In this document: positions 37,800 to 47,285 of the stretch, one piece after another
Numbering within the stretch: the stretch's first letter is position 1
How the letters are laid out: each line of letters starts with the position of its first letter
Origin: an uncultured Eudoraea sp.
GTDB lineage: Bacteria > Bacteroidota > Bacteroidia > Flavobacteriales > Flavobacteriaceae
Reading direction: 5' to 3'
Assembly: GCF_947490415.1 (NCBI RefSeq)
Contig: NZ_CANLGX010000008.1
Coordinates: forward strand, 43,517 to 107,516
DNA length: 64,000 bases
Notes under the pieces: generated by a model
Databases searched by the model: none
What the model was told of the DNA's origin: nothing
Seen by the model: only the letters and a program-made list of their open reading frames with translations
Translations under genes and position numbers: made by a program

Positions 37800-38738
37800 T
37801 TAACAAAATCTGGACTTGATTTTGTCTACAATAGTCTGTGCTAATTTCTCCTTGCTTTCAACGGTCCATCCGGCAACATGCGGAGAGAGGATTACGTTAT
37901 CGGCATCAATCAGATATTGAAAGGCCTCCGGGAATTCATGCTGGGTAAACATGTCTTCAAAAGAAGTTTTTTCATATTCCAGAACGTCTAATCCCGCTCC
38001 TAAAATTTTCCCGGACTTTAATGCGGCAACCAGATCTTCGGTCACTACGCATTTTCCTCTTGCCGTATTTAACAACCAAAAAGGTTTTTGAAACGCATTT
38101 ATAAACTCAGTATTAATCATTCCCAGTGTTAATTCGGTTTGAGGCACGTGAAGACTTATTACGTCTGATCTTTGCTCCAATTCCATTATTCCTACCTGCC
38201 TGGCATTTTCATCAGATACGCCCCCAATAATATCATAGCAAATTACTTCTACATCAAAACCGCTTAGTTTTTTGGCAAAGGCTTTCCCAGTATTGCCATA
38301 ACCGATAATACCAACAGTTTTGCCATCCAATTCTATCCCCCGGTTTCCTTCCCTGTCCCAGATGCCTTTTTTTACTTCACGGTTAGCTTTCGTGAGCTTA
38401 TTAAAAAGGGCCAATAATAATCCCAGGGCATGTTCCCCAACAGCATTGCGGTTTCCTTCGGGCGCGGCCGCCAGAAAAATTCCTTTATACCTGGCATAAT
38501 CCACGTCAATGTTTTCCAAACCAGCCCCAAGTCTGCCTATAAATTTGAGGTTTTGTGCTTTCTCCAAAAAGGATTGGTCTATGGTAAATCTACTTCTGAT
38601 AATAAGCCCGTCGTAGAGGTGAATTCTCTTTTCAACCTCAGATTTGGGCGCAGTATATTCTTCAACATTCTCAAAACCGAGGGCGTTGAATTCCTCTATG
38701 AGCAAAGGATGGTTGGTGTCTAGGTGGAGGATTTTCAT
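37800..38738 (-). CDS. D-2-hydroxyacid dehydrogenase (phosphoglycerate dehydrogenase-like)
   Basis: The product is 312 aa, a complete NAD-dependent D-2-hydroxyacid dehydrogenase. The NAD-binding motif is GYGNTGKAFAKKL (about 149-161), the catalytic arginine lies in NTARGKCVV, and the catalytic histidine in SPHVAGWT (about 287-294). There is no C-terminal ACT domain, unlike large SerA enzymes. It could oxidise 3-phosphoglycerate or reduce a 2-ketoacid; the sequence does not settle this. It follows the cupin gene by 6 bp, so the two are probably co-transcribed. Confidence 0.88.
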   Translation of the reverse strand: MKILHLDTNHPLLIEEFNALGFENVEEYTAPKSEVEKRIHLYDGLIIRSRFTIDQSFLEKAQNLKFIGRLGAGLENIDVDYARYKGIFLAAAPEGNRNAVGEHALGLLLALFNKLTKANREVKKGIWDREGNRGIELDGKTVGIIGYGNTGKAFAKKLSGFDVEVICYDIIGGVSDENARQVGIMELEQRSDVISLHVPQTELTLGMINTEFINAFQKPFWLLNTARGKCVVTEDLVAALKSGKILGAGLDVLEYEKTSFEDMFTQHEFPEAFQYLIDADNVILSPHVAGWTVESKEKLAQTIVDKIKSRFC

Positions 38739-38744
38739 TCTTGT

Positions 38745-39110
38745 TTAAATTAGTGGATATTCGGTTTGTGTCATTGCGTGCTGCACGTTACCTGTGTGGG
38801 CCGTTGTCAACTTTTCAAAGAGCAATAAATGTACTTCTTCATTGTCTTTTGTAGACGGATTGTGTTCTACTCCTCTTGGAACAACTATGATTTCACCTTC
38901 TTTCACAACCTCTGTCCGGTCTCTGAATTGCATATATAAAGTACCTTTTAAAACCTGAAAAAGTTCATCCTCATTTTCGTGGGAATGCCATACAAACTCT
39001 CCCTGAATTTTTGCGAGGATTACCTGCATATCATCTACCTGTGCTATTTGATGCGGGTGCCATAATTTACTAAATGCGGCATGTTTCTGTTTTAAATTTA
39101 TGGCTTTCAT
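38745..39110 (-). CDS. Small cupin-domain protein
   Basis: The product is 121 aa, a single cupin barrel. The metal-binding motifs are visible: WHSHENEDELFQVLKG (H-x-H-x4-E, about residues 37-52) and the second motif VPRGVEHNPS (about 73-82). It may be an enzyme or a small-molecule binder; nothing indicates which. Gaps of 5-6 bp to both neighbours (PD40 protein and dehydrogenase) show it is inside an operon. Confidence 0.85.
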   Translation of the reverse strand: MKAINLKQKHAAFSKLWHPHQIAQVDDMQVILAKIQGEFVWHSHENEDELFQVLKGTLYMQFRDRTEVVKEGEIIVVPRGVEHNPSTKDNEEVHLLLFEKLTTAHTGNVQHAMTQTEYPLI

Positions 39111-39115
39111 CTCTT

Positions 39116-40078
39116 TTATTTCAGATTTAATTTATCCATTCGAATTCTGTAAATGTTTCCCATACCATTCAAAACCTTGTTGGCTTCAATGGTTAGTTCC
39201 GGGACTGTGTTTATCCTTTCCTCTGCGGGCTTAGCCCTGTCACTGGTAAAGTAAAAATTATTTCTCGGTATATCTATAAATGGGCAGTAATCTAGCTTGT
39301 CTGAGTTAATGATGTCACCTAAATTCTTAGCTTCTCTCCAATTGCCGGTTTTATCTTTTTTACTGTAATACAGGTCGCCACCTCCCAGGCCATCAGGTCT
39401 TCCATAAGAACTGAAAATCAATAAATCTTCTTCTGGATTAATATAGGCATTAAACTCGAAGACTTTTGTGTTAATTGTTGAATCTAATACAATCGGCGCC
39501 TGGTATTTCCCTTCCGAAAAAGTGCTTAAAAATATATCTTCCCTACCTATACCTTCAGTTTTTGTTGCAGTAAAATATAAATTGCCATTAGCACTTACAG
39601 ACGGGTAAAATTCATCCTGTTGACTGTTCACAAGGGTGTCAAGGGCAATGGGCTTATTCCAATGGCCATCGACCAGCTCTGAGTACCATATATTGTAATC
39701 GGTCCTTGTACTGTCTCCTCCAATAGGTCTGTTTGAAGCAAAGAACAATTTACTGCCATCAGCAGCAAAAAATGGTTCAATATCATTGTAATTCCCGGAA
39801 AAGGGGAGTATCACTTTCTGGCCCCATTTATTACTTTCTTTTTTTATGTTTACCAAAGTTCTTATGGTCTGATTATAATTTCCAAGGGTATAGACTATTT
39901 GGTTTCCGTCTGGCGAAATGGCAATATCTCTTTCGTATAAAGGAGTGGATATAAGATCTTTGGCAAAGACTTCGAGTTGTTCAGGGCTAATCTCAAGATC
40001 TATTGCTAGAGTTTTTTCTTTTTTACAGCTGGCAATTAATAAGATTATAATGAAAAAATAGGGTAAAGGGTATTTCAT
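39116..40078 (-). CDS. PD40/TolB-like beta-propeller lipoprotein
   Basis: The product is 320 aa from the ATG at 40078. This start gives a lipoprotein signal (MKYPLPYFFIIILLIASCK, Cys18); a longer frame to 40150 lacks a sensible N-terminus and would overlap the nitrilase gene. The body has PD40 (WD40-like) repeats of the form PFFAADGSKLFFASNRP, YPSVSANGNLYFTAT and CPFIDIPRNNFYFTSDR. It would be anchored in a membrane facing the periplasm or outside. The ligand is unknown. It starts 10 bp after the nitrilase gene. Confidence 0.85.
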   Translation of the reverse strand: MKYPLPYFFIIILLIASCKKEKTLAIDLEISPEQLEVFAKDLISTPLYERDIAISPDGNQIVYTLGNYNQTIRTLVNIKKESNKWGQKVILPFSGNYNDIEPFFAADGSKLFFASNRPIGGDSTRTDYNIWYSELVDGHWNKPIALDTLVNSQQDEFYPSVSANGNLYFTATKTEGIGREDIFLSTFSEGKYQAPIVLDSTINTKVFEFNAYINPEEDLLIFSSYGRPDGLGGGDLYYSKKDKTGNWREAKNLGDIINSDKLDYCPFIDIPRNNFYFTSDRAKPAEERINTVPELTIEANKVLNGMGNIYRIRMDKLNLK

Positions 40079-40088
40079 TATATAAATT

Positions 40089-41009
40089 TTATTCTTTTTT
40101 TGTTTCAGGCTGGTCTTTGACGTCAAAATCAAAAATATCATTTCTTGCATAATGTCCTATAACATCAAAATCGAGTTTATTTAACCTAATTTCTTCAAGA
40201 TCTATTTCAGCCATAAGAACTCCTGCCTTATCATACAATGGACCGGCAAGAATTTTTCCGTCAGGAGCCACTATAATGCTGCCTCCTCGACACATTGTTT
40301 CGGGTTCATCAGAAACAAGAGTCCGGTACTTTTCCGGATACATAGATTTTGTAAAATACTGGTTGCAACCAAGTACATAGCATCTGCCTTCCAAAGCGAT
40401 ATGTTGCATAGTGGAGGTCCATTCTTCACGGGCATCGGCCGTAGGGGCAATATAAATTTCAACACCTTTCCTGTACATAGACATTCTGGCAAGAGGCATA
40501 TAATTTTCCCAGCAGATCAAGCCTCCCAACTTGCCTATTTTAGTTTGATAGGTAGTTAATGATTCACCGGAAGCTTCTGCCCAGACAATTCTTTCGGTTC
40601 CGGTAGGTTTAATTTTTCGATGCGTACCAAGCAATCCGGAAGTAGGGGATATATAGAGCATTGAACAGTATAGACTGCCACTTATATCGTCTTTTTCAGT
40701 CACACCTATTACCAGGTAGGTTTTATTTTTTTTTGAAATGTCTTCGAGTCTTTTAAGGTCTTCACTCTGCACATTGAGGCTGTTTTCATAGTATTCAGCA
40801 TAAAGCTTGCGTCCCTTTTCAGATCTGCTGCCTATAGTGGCCCCGAAAGTAAAGCCTCTTGGATAACCCGGTATAAAAGATTCCGGAAAAACCAATAAAT
40901 TACATCCCTTTGCAGCATATGTTTTGGTGATCTTCCCAATTTTAGAAATTGTTTCCACCTTATTAAAAAAAACAGGGCTTTCCTGGACTAATCCTACTTT
41001 TATTAGCAT
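40089..41009 (-). CDS. Nitrilase-family carbon-nitrogen hydrolase
   Basis: The product is 306 aa. The catalytic triad is E43 (FPESFIPGYPRG), K132 (HRKIKPTGTER) and C166 (GGLICWENYMPLAR). The context around each residue is that of true nitrilases, which turn a nitrile into a carboxylic acid and ammonia, rather than of amidases. The protein is cytosolic. It is first in a probable operon with the PD40 lipoprotein, cupin and dehydrogenase genes. The natural nitrile is unknown. Confidence 0.9.
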   Translation of the reverse strand: MLIKVGLVQESPVFFNKVETISKIGKITKTYAAKGCNLLVFPESFIPGYPRGFTFGATIGSRSEKGRKLYAEYYENSLNVQSEDLKRLEDISKKNKTYLVIGVTEKDDISGSLYCSMLYISPTSGLLGTHRKIKPTGTERIVWAEASGESLTTYQTKIGKLGGLICWENYMPLARMSMYRKGVEIYIAPTADAREEWTSTMQHIALEGRCYVLGCNQYFTKSMYPEKYRTLVSDEPETMCRGGSIIVAPDGKILAGPLYDKAGVLMAEIDLEEIRLNKLDFDVIGHYARNDIFDFDVKDQPETKKE

Positions 41010-41084
41010 AGACTGAAATTCTTAAATAGAATTTATTTTAGATTTCGGGGACTCTAAGGTATCCAATTTTAATAAAAGTGAAGT

Positions 41085-42440
41085 CTAAATTCCCAAAATA
41101 ACTTTCGCTATCCAGAAATAAATGAGGATTCCGAAAATATCATTACTCGTTGTAATAAAAGGTCCGGTAGCAATAGCCGGATCTATACCCCTTTTATTTA
41201 GAAACAAAGGAATAAAGGTTCCTATTATTCCGGCAGCGATGATTACCACAACCAGGGAAATTGAAATAGCAAGTGCCGCTGGAAAATTGCCTTGCCAGAA
41301 CCAGGTAAAAACTAAAAGTACCAGTCCCAGGATCAGACCATTTAGTGTGGCCAGAAGCATTTCCTTAATCAGGCGATTACTAATACTGCCCTTAAGATCA
41401 TCATTAGCGAGACCCTGCACTATGATTGCACTGGATTGCACACCAACATTACCCGCCATCGCAGCAATTAAAGGTGTGAAAAAGAAAAGGATTGCATGCT
41501 TGCTTATCATTTCTTCAAAACCTCCCATGATGGCAGCCGCGCCAATACCGCCTAAAAGTCCCAAAAACAACCAGGGTAAACGTGCTCTTGTCAACTCCCA
41601 AATACTATCATCGGCCTCCACATCCTGTGAGATACCTGCCGCCATCTGGTAATCTTTCTCAGCTTCTTCCTTTATAACATCTACAATATCATCGATGGTA
41701 ATTCTGCCAACCAACCTGCCAATCTCATCAACTACGGGAATGGCTTCAAGGTCGTATTTAGACATAATTTTTGCTACTTCCTCAGGTTTTTCATTTACGT
41801 TAACCCGATCAACTTTTGGAATATAAACATCTTTAATCGGAGATTTAGTGGAGGTCGTTAGAAGATCCTTGAGTGAGAGTCTGCCAATGAGTTTGTCCTC
41901 ATCGTCTACCACATAAATAGAGTGTACCCTCGTAACATTTTCGGCCTGAGCCCTCATTTCTTTAACGCAGGTAAGTACGTTCCAATTTTCATTTACTTTC
42001 ACCAACTCCTTGGCCATAAGTCCACCCGCAGAATCTTCATGGTAGCGTAAAAGATCTACAATATCCCTGGCATGTTCCCGGTCTTCTATTTCCGAAATTA
42101 CTTCTTCAACTATTTCCTGTGGCAGTTCTCCAACAATATCCGCGGCATCATCGGTATCCAGTTCTTCTAGTTCTTCTGCTATTTCCTTGGAAGACAAATT
42201 ATTAAGAACAGCCTCCCGCATATCATCATCCAACTCAATGAGTACGTCGGAGGTTTTATCACTGTCCAGAAGTTTAATAAGATAGGTAGCTGATTCTTCA
42301 CTAAGATCATTGGCTATTTCTGCAATATCAGCATAGTGGATCTCTTCCATGAAAGACTTTAAATCTGCGTCTTTCCTGGATTCTATAAGCAGCTCAATTT
42401 CTGCCAATAGCTCATCTGTGAGTTTAAATGGAGTCATCAT
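41085..42440 (-). CDS. mgtE: Magnesium transporter MgtE
   Basis: The product is 451 aa. The cytosolic N-domain with many acidic residues (about 1-130), two CBS domains (about 135-255, e.g. [19 protein letters not shown]) and five transmembrane helices (about 285-450) form the standard MgtE channel. Mg2+ binding between the N and CBS domains closes the pore. Two ATG codons stand in tandem at 42440 and 42437; either could be used. The start overlaps the rsmA end by 17 bp, so the two genes are coupled. Confidence 0.95.
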   Translation of the reverse strand: MMTPFKLTDELLAEIELLIESRKDADLKSFMEEIHYADIAEIANDLSEESATYLIKLLDSDKTSDVLIELDDDMREAVLNNLSSKEIAEELEELDTDDAADIVGELPQEIVEEVISEIEDREHARDIVDLLRYHEDSAGGLMAKELVKVNENWNVLTCVKEMRAQAENVTRVHSIYVVDDEDKLIGRLSLKDLLTTSTKSPIKDVYIPKVDRVNVNEKPEEVAKIMSKYDLEAIPVVDEIGRLVGRITIDDIVDVIKEEAEKDYQMAAGISQDVEADDSIWELTRARLPWLFLGLLGGIGAAAIMGGFEEMISKHAILFFFTPLIAAMAGNVGVQSSAIIVQGLANDDLKGSISNRLIKEMLLATLNGLILGLVLLVFTWFWQGNFPAALAISISLVVVIIAAGIIGTFIPLFLNKRGIDPAIATGPFITTSNDIFGILIYFWIAKVILGI

Positions 42441-43284
42441 CTATCTTCTTGGTCAGCGCGATAAATTGGGCAACTGCCAATTCTTCGGGACGCCGGTCAA
42501 AGATAGCATCTTCTTTTAGATTATCAGAAAGGTTAAATATTTTTAAGCTGTTTCTTAATGTCTTTCGTCGCTGGTTAAAACCTGTTTTTACCACTCTGAA
42601 AAATAATTTTTCGTCACATTCCAGTGTAAAACCTTCTTTCCTGACTAGTCTTAGAACTCCAGATTCTACTTTTGGTGGGGGATCAAAAACTTCTGGCTTT
42701 ACAGTGAAAAGATATTCAGCATGATAAAATGCCTGAACCAAAACAGAAAGAATACCATAGGTTTTATTTCCTTCTTTAGCGCAAATGCGCTGAGCCACTT
42801 CTTTTTGGAACATTCCCGAAAATTCAGGAACCCTATTTCGAATCTCCAGTAACCGGAATACAATCTGCGTGGAAATGTTATAAGGGAAATTGCCGGTTAT
42901 GGCAAAAGGCTCCATATTAAATAAAGTTGAAAGATCGTATTTTAGGAAGTCGGCCTGTATTATTTCAAGTGAATTGTTTTGCTGCAGAATTTCATTGTGT
43001 TCCAACCGAAAGCTATGGTTAAGGTAAATTATAGATTCCTCATCCAGTTCCATAGCCACCAGATTCATAGAGCGCTGCAATAAGTATTTTGTTAGAACTC
43101 CTGTGCCGGGCCCAATTTCAAGCACATTGGTATAACCGTCCATTGAAAGTGTATTCGCTATTTGTCTGGCTATTTCTTCATCTTTAAGAAAGTGCTGTCC
43201 CAGATATTTTTTAGCTTTAACCGGACTTTCTTCCTGTCTGGTACTCTTCTTAAACGAACTGTGTTTTTTACGTTTTTTGGCCAT
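42424..43284 (-). CDS. rsmA: 16S rRNA dimethyladenosine transferase
   Basis: The product is 286 aa. It dimethylates the two adjacent adenosines in helix 45 of 16S rRNA. The SAM-binding motif [12 protein letters not shown] (about 54-65) and catalytic NFPYNIS (about 131-137) are present. A basic N-terminal extension of about 22 residues ([13 protein letters not shown]) comes before the usual start region [12 protein letters not shown]. There is no later ATG that would remove it. It lies between the DUF4286 fusion gene (3-bp gap) and mgtE (17-bp overlap). Confidence 0.95.
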   Translation of the reverse strand: MAKKRKKHSSFKKSTRQEESPVKAKKYLGQHFLKDEEIARQIANTLSMDGYTNVLEIGPGTGVLTKYLLQRSMNLVAMELDEESIIYLNHSFRLEHNEILQQNNSLEIIQADFLKYDLSTLFNMEPFAITGNFPYNISTQIVFRLLEIRNRVPEFSGMFQKEVAQRICAKEGNKTYGILSVLVQAFYHAEYLFTVKPEVFDPPPKVESGVLRLVRKEGFTLECDEKLFFRVVKTGFNQRRKTLRNSLKIFNLSDNLKEDAIFDRRPEELAVAQFIALTKKIDDDSI

Positions 43285-43287
43285 AGT

Positions 43288-43935
43288 CTAGTTCGGTTGC
43301 GGGGTAGTGCTTATATAAGCCCAGGCACTTTTGCCGGAGCTCAATACCACCTTAATTCTCTTATAGGCCGGGCCTTCATATTTATCTGCTTCTAAAATTT
43401 CTTTATTGCTGCACATATAAACTCTGCCATTCACAAAATCCGTAGGCTCGTCTGAACTTTGCATTACAGGATATACACCAACTACTTTCTCATCTGATAG
43501 TTTATAACCTAAAAGGGTATCATTAAAACCGGAAAGTGTTCTTGAAAAAACAGTCAGCTGAATATTTTCCTGCTGTAGGGTACCGTAAGTGAAAAGATAT
43601 TCAGTAGCATTTAAGCTATGTTCAGAATACTCTCCAATAACAGCAAGTTCTGTCCTGAAGGCGACAAATTTATTTCCGAAGTGCTTTGACACTTCCTTGC
43701 GCATCCTTTCGGCATCCTCTGCGTAATATTTATCTAAAATTTCCTTGTTTTCAGCGGTGTATTGTATGGAATAAGTTATACCTCCCATTTCTTCTTCTAC
43801 AAGTACTTTTGCCATCTTAGCTTTTAGGAATTTACCTGTCTCCAGGACCTCTGGAATATGCGTTTCCCTCATCCATTTCAACCATTTATCGTGAACAGTT
43901 TCATCTATATTGATGGTAACATTGTAGATAATCAT
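43288..43935 (-). CDS. DUF4286 protein fused to an AIG2/gamma-glutamylcyclotransferase-like domain
   Basis: The product is 215 aa with two parts. Residues 1-100 are a DUF4286 ferredoxin-like domain (MIIYNVTINIDETVHDKW start, HIPEVLETGKF). Residues about 112-215 look like a gamma-glutamylcyclotransferase/AIG2 fold beginning with the signature YLFTYGTLQ, then GRVYMCSNKEILEADKYEGP where a catalytic Glu or Asp is expected. DUF4286 normally stands alone beside rsmA in flavobacteria, so the fused C-terminal domain is a variation. The reaction is unproven. A 3-bp gap to rsmA indicates one transcript. Confidence 0.75.
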   Translation of the reverse strand: MIIYNVTINIDETVHDKWLKWMRETHIPEVLETGKFLKAKMAKVLVEEEMGGITYSIQYTAENKEILDKYYAEDAERMRKEVSKHFGNKFVAFRTELAVIGEYSEHSLNATEYLFTYGTLQQENIQLTVFSRTLSGFNDTLLGYKLSDEKVVGVYPVMQSSDEPTDFVNGRVYMCSNKEILEADKYEGPAYKRIKVVLSSGKSAWAYISTTPQPN

Positions 43936-43967
43936 ACTTCAAATATTATAAGTCAGTAAATGAAAAT

Positions 43968-45752
43968 TTAGTTAATACTATCGCCACGTAATATTCGGAA
44001 ATTTTTGCGTGCCTGAGGAAAGTAATAGCTGTCCTGATAGTTGTAAATTATTTTCTCGTAATGTTCTTTTGCTTTCTCGGGTTCATTTAAGATATTCCTA
44101 TAGAGCTCTGCAAGTGCAAAATGAGCGTCATCGGCCAAAATATCATTTCCGTAAAACTCAACAATTTTGAGATAGTTAAATTCTGCCGCCTCATAATCCT
44201 TGATTAGTTCCAAAAGCTCACCTTGTTTTAAAAGAGCCTCATCTTCTATTTTTTCTCCCTTGTGATTTGTGAGAATATCATCGAAGACTTTAATTGCTTC
44301 AACTGTATTCTGCTGATAAGACAGGAGGTCTGCTCTGGCATACTTTTTTAAAGCCGTCTGAGTTGAATCTTCCAAAGAATTATCTGAAATTAAAAGGCTT
44401 AACTGCATGGCATCGTTGGCAATAAGTTGTGAAGTTGACCCTCTTAAAACCTTTAATTGAGTAAATGCCCAATCAAAATCACCCTTATAGAAACTGGTTT
44501 GAGCTACTTTAAATCGCGCATCCTGACCTAAAACATCATTTTTTAAACTTTTTTGGACCTGGGAAAAATTAATTAGTGCTTCGTTGAACTTCTGATCAAA
44601 AACAAGGATGTCTCCAAGGGCAAGTTTTACATAAGCTTTGCTGAAGCGTTCCAGAGGGAGTTCTAGACATTTCTTGAGAATTGTAACAGCCTCCCGGGGT
44701 TTTCCTTTTTTAAAAGTGAGGAAATTGGAGTAGGCAATTTGCAATTGCAAGGTGTGATTTTCATATCCATATTCTTCCATTAAAGATTCGAACTGCCTTT
44801 CTACTTCATCAAGTTGCTTTGCACTTGCATCCAAAAGTTCAATATCAATAAGGCTAAGGCGTGCATTAAGTTTGATTACCGGATCATTAGAATTTTTATC
44901 GATATAAGTAAAAATTGCTTTTGCCTCCTCAACAGCATTGTCCTCCATAGCAATTTCGCCCAGACCAATCAAACGCTGAAGCGTAATAGCCCCAGATCTT
45001 TTATAGATGGCTTTTTCCTGATTGAACGCACTGCTGTATTGCCTTTGTTGCACAAACAACCAACTCAGGATTTCATTCCATAGGATATCGGGATCTTTTT
45101 GAGCTTTTTGCAGCAGTATTTTTTTTAGCTTGAGGTTATTAGGATTCTCAGGGTCTGAGGTTATAAAACTATCAAGATTTCGAAGTACATTAGTTTGAGT
45201 AGCCTTGCCTGCAGAGATCAATTCCAAATAGGAGTTGTACATCCTTTCTATATCTCCTTGTTCTCCATAAATACGGGCCATTTGAAAATTATAGTCTAAT
45301 TGCGGATTAAGTTCCATGGCTTTCGAATAGGCCCTAAGGGCATAGTCTAAAAGGGTATAGCGCTGAAATCTGAATCCTATTCCATAACCATAATTTGGAT
45401 TTATCTCAATTATTGAAAGTGCAATTTCATAATTCTCTTTAGCCTTTTCCGTCTGGCCCTGCAGCAGGTAATTATACCCCAATTCAATATAAATAGTTGG
45501 GTATGGGTTACCTGATTCTATTTTCTTTAAAAGAAAGGCCTGCGCTTCTTCATACTTTTCCAACTGCTGGTAGCAGGCAATCAGACCTTCGGCATAATCA
45601 GTGCGCCTGGGGTTTTTTTCTGTCAGATTTTCATAAAAGACCGCTGCTTTCTCAAATTCACCATCATTGAAATACTGCTTCGCCAGAAAATCTTCTTGTG
45701 CCCAGCATTGAAAGGTAGAAATAAGACTAATAAATATAACGGCAAATCTCAT
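43968..45752 (-). CDS. Exported tetratricopeptide-repeat protein
   Basis: The product is 594 aa. Residues 1-18 are a signal peptide (ending CWA). The remainder is made of TPR units from end to end, such as YFNDGEFEKAAVFYENL, YNYLLQGQTEKAKENYEIAL and HFALAELYRNILNEPEKAKEHYEKI. It would act in the periplasm or at the outer membrane as a protein scaffold; partners are unknown. It precedes the DUF4286-rsmA-mgtE group by 32 bp and may share its transcript. Its own promoter box is at 45766. Confidence 0.88.
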   Translation of the reverse strand: MRFAVIFISLISTFQCWAQEDFLAKQYFNDGEFEKAAVFYENLTEKNPRRTDYAEGLIACYQQLEKYEEAQAFLLKKIESGNPYPTIYIELGYNYLLQGQTEKAKENYEIALSIIEINPNYGYGIGFRFQRYTLLDYALRAYSKAMELNPQLDYNFQMARIYGEQGDIERMYNSYLELISAGKATQTNVLRNLDSFITSDPENPNNLKLKKILLQKAQKDPDILWNEILSWLFVQQRQYSSAFNQEKAIYKRSGAITLQRLIGLGEIAMEDNAVEEAKAIFTYIDKNSNDPVIKLNARLSLIDIELLDASAKQLDEVERQFESLMEEYGYENHTLQLQIAYSNFLTFKKGKPREAVTILKKCLELPLERFSKAYVKLALGDILVFDQKFNEALINFSQVQKSLKNDVLGQDARFKVAQTSFYKGDFDWAFTQLKVLRGSTSQLIANDAMQLSLLISDNSLEDSTQTALKKYARADLLSYQQNTVEAIKVFDDILTNHKGEKIEDEALLKQGELLELIKDYEAAEFNYLKIVEFYGNDILADDAHFALAELYRNILNEPEKAKEHYEKIIYNYQDSYYFPQARKNFRILRGDSIN

Positions 45753-45765
45753 ATTGGAAATTTAT

Positions 45766-45773
45766 CAAATTTA
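45766..45773 (-). promoter_or_regulatory. Putative -7 promoter box of the TPR gene
   Basis: On the minus strand TAAATTTG matches TAnnTTTG and lies 13 bp upstream of the start codon. No TTG at standard spacing is seen. Confidence 0.45.
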
Positions 45774-45905
45774 ACCAAGCTCTATAAAAAACACTGTCAA
45801 AGAAAACATAATATCGCCGAACGGAACTTTTTACCGAATAGATTCAACACCAATAAAAGTGCAAATCATTGATTTTCCCACAATAGGCCCATTAAATAAA
45901 ATAAT

Positions 45906-47177
45906 TTAATCTATTCTGCTAAAACCTGTATAGGGCACCAGGATATCAGGAATGTTTATCCCATCTTCGGTCTGGTAATTTTCCAGGATCCCAGCTAAAA
46001 CCCTTGGTAAAGCTAGTGAACTACCATTTAATGTATGAGCAAATTGTGTTTTGTTGTTTTCATCTCTGTAACGAAGCTTTAATCTGTTCGCCTGAAAAGT
46101 TTCGAAATTAGAGACAGAACTAATTTCCAACCAACGGTCCTGAGCGGTTGAAAATACCTCGAAATCATAGGTAAGAGCTGAGGTAAAGCCAAGGTCGCCA
46201 GCACAAAGGCGTAAGACCCTGAATGGCAACTTTAATTCCCTTAAAATATTTTTTATATGTTCTACCATGGCATCCAATGCCCTGTAAGAATTATCCGGAT
46301 GTTCTACACGCACTATTTCCACCTTGTCAAATTGGTGGAGGCGGTTCAGCCCCCTAACATGAGCCCCATAACTGCCTGCTTCTCTGCGGAAACAAGGGGT
46401 ATAGCTTGTATAGGAAATTGGGAGATCATTTTTATCGAGGATAGTATCTCTTAAAATATTAGTGACAGGTACTTCGGCGGTTGGTATCAGATAAAGATCA
46501 TCTTCAGTGACATGATACATCTGTCCTTCCTTGTCCGGAAGTTGCCCTGTGCCATAGCCTGATGCTTCATTAACTAAGAAGGGCACCTGCATTTCCGTAT
46601 ATCCGGCTTCGGTATTTTTATCTAAAAAATAGGCAATCAAGGCGCGTTGTAAACGAGCACCTTTACCCTTATAAACAGGAAACCCTGCCCCGGTTATTTT
46701 AACTCCCAGTTCAAAGTCTATAATGTCGTATTTTTTTGCCAGTTCCCAATGCGGCTTAGCGTCGCCACTCAGAACAGGAATATCTCCTTCCCGAAAGACT
46801 TCTTCATTATCTTCTTCACTATTTCCGGATGGGACGGATTCATGTGGGACATTAGGAATTTGATACAGTGCATCCTCCAGTTCATCTGCAACAGCATTTA
46901 GTTCTTCGGTTAGCCTCTTGGAATCCTCTTTTAGCTGAGTTGTTTTTTGTTTAATCTGGTTTGCTTCTTCTGCTTTTCCACTTTTAAAAAGTAAACCAAT
47001 CTCTTTAGAAAGTTTATTGCCTTCTGCCAGTGTATTATCCAGATCTGTTTGCAGTGCCCGTCTTTTTTCATCGAGACTAAGTACCTTATTCAAATGAAAT
47101 TCTGCATCAAAATTTCGTTTTTTTAAAGCTTTCGCAATCTGATCTTTATTTGTTCGTAAGGCTTGTAACTGCAACAT
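45906..47177 (-). CDS. serS: Seryl-tRNA synthetase
   Basis: The product is 423 aa. It has the N-terminal antiparallel coiled coil that grips tRNA-Ser (about 30-105) and the class II catalytic core with motif 2 PCFRREAGSYG and motif 3 NGSSLALPRVLAGILENYQ (about 383-401). Length is normal. It is preceded by a textbook Bacteroidota promoter whose -33 region lies within one arm of a 15-bp perfect inverted repeat, suggesting that the gene may be regulated. Confidence 0.96.
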   Translation of the reverse strand: MLQLQALRTNKDQIAKALKKRNFDAEFHLNKVLSLDEKRRALQTDLDNTLAEGNKLSKEIGLLFKSGKAEEANQIKQKTTQLKEDSKRLTEELNAVADELEDALYQIPNVPHESVPSGNSEEDNEEVFREGDIPVLSGDAKPHWELAKKYDIIDFELGVKITGAGFPVYKGKGARLQRALIAYFLDKNTEAGYTEMQVPFLVNEASGYGTGQLPDKEGQMYHVTEDDLYLIPTAEVPVTNILRDTILDKNDLPISYTSYTPCFRREAGSYGAHVRGLNRLHQFDKVEIVRVEHPDNSYRALDAMVEHIKNILRELKLPFRVLRLCAGDLGFTSALTYDFEVFSTAQDRWLEISSVSNFETFQANRLKLRYRDENNKTQFAHTLNGSSLALPRVLAGILENYQTEDGINIPDILVPYTGFSRID

Positions 47178-47196
47178 GTTAAGATGTTTTAAGGCG

Positions 47197-47227
47197 CAAA
47201 TTTAGGGTTAATTGATTAATGTATCAA
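47197..47227 (-). promoter_or_regulatory. Promoter of serS
   Basis: On the minus strand TTG (47227-47225), a 20-base spacer and TAAATTTG (47204-47197) fit the consensus well. The start codon is 20 bp downstream of the box. Confidence 0.75.
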
Positions 47228-47275
47228 TTTGAAGAAGCAACAATTTATTTAATCTATCATATTGATACATTAATC
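47214..47275. repeat. Perfect 15-bp inverted repeat overlapping the serS promoter
   Basis: GATTAATGTATCAAT (47214-47228) and ATTGATACATTAATC (47261-47275) are exact reverse complements separated by 32 bp. The left arm covers the -33 TTG and part of the spacer of the serS promoter. It is not followed by a T-run and so is not a normal terminator. It may be a pair of operator half-sites. Confidence 0.7.
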
Positions 47276-47285
47276 GAGAAGATTC

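Noticed and set aside
41122..41652. Plus-strand open frame of 176 codons
   Set aside because: It is antisense to the transmembrane part of mgtE and has no plausible start context.
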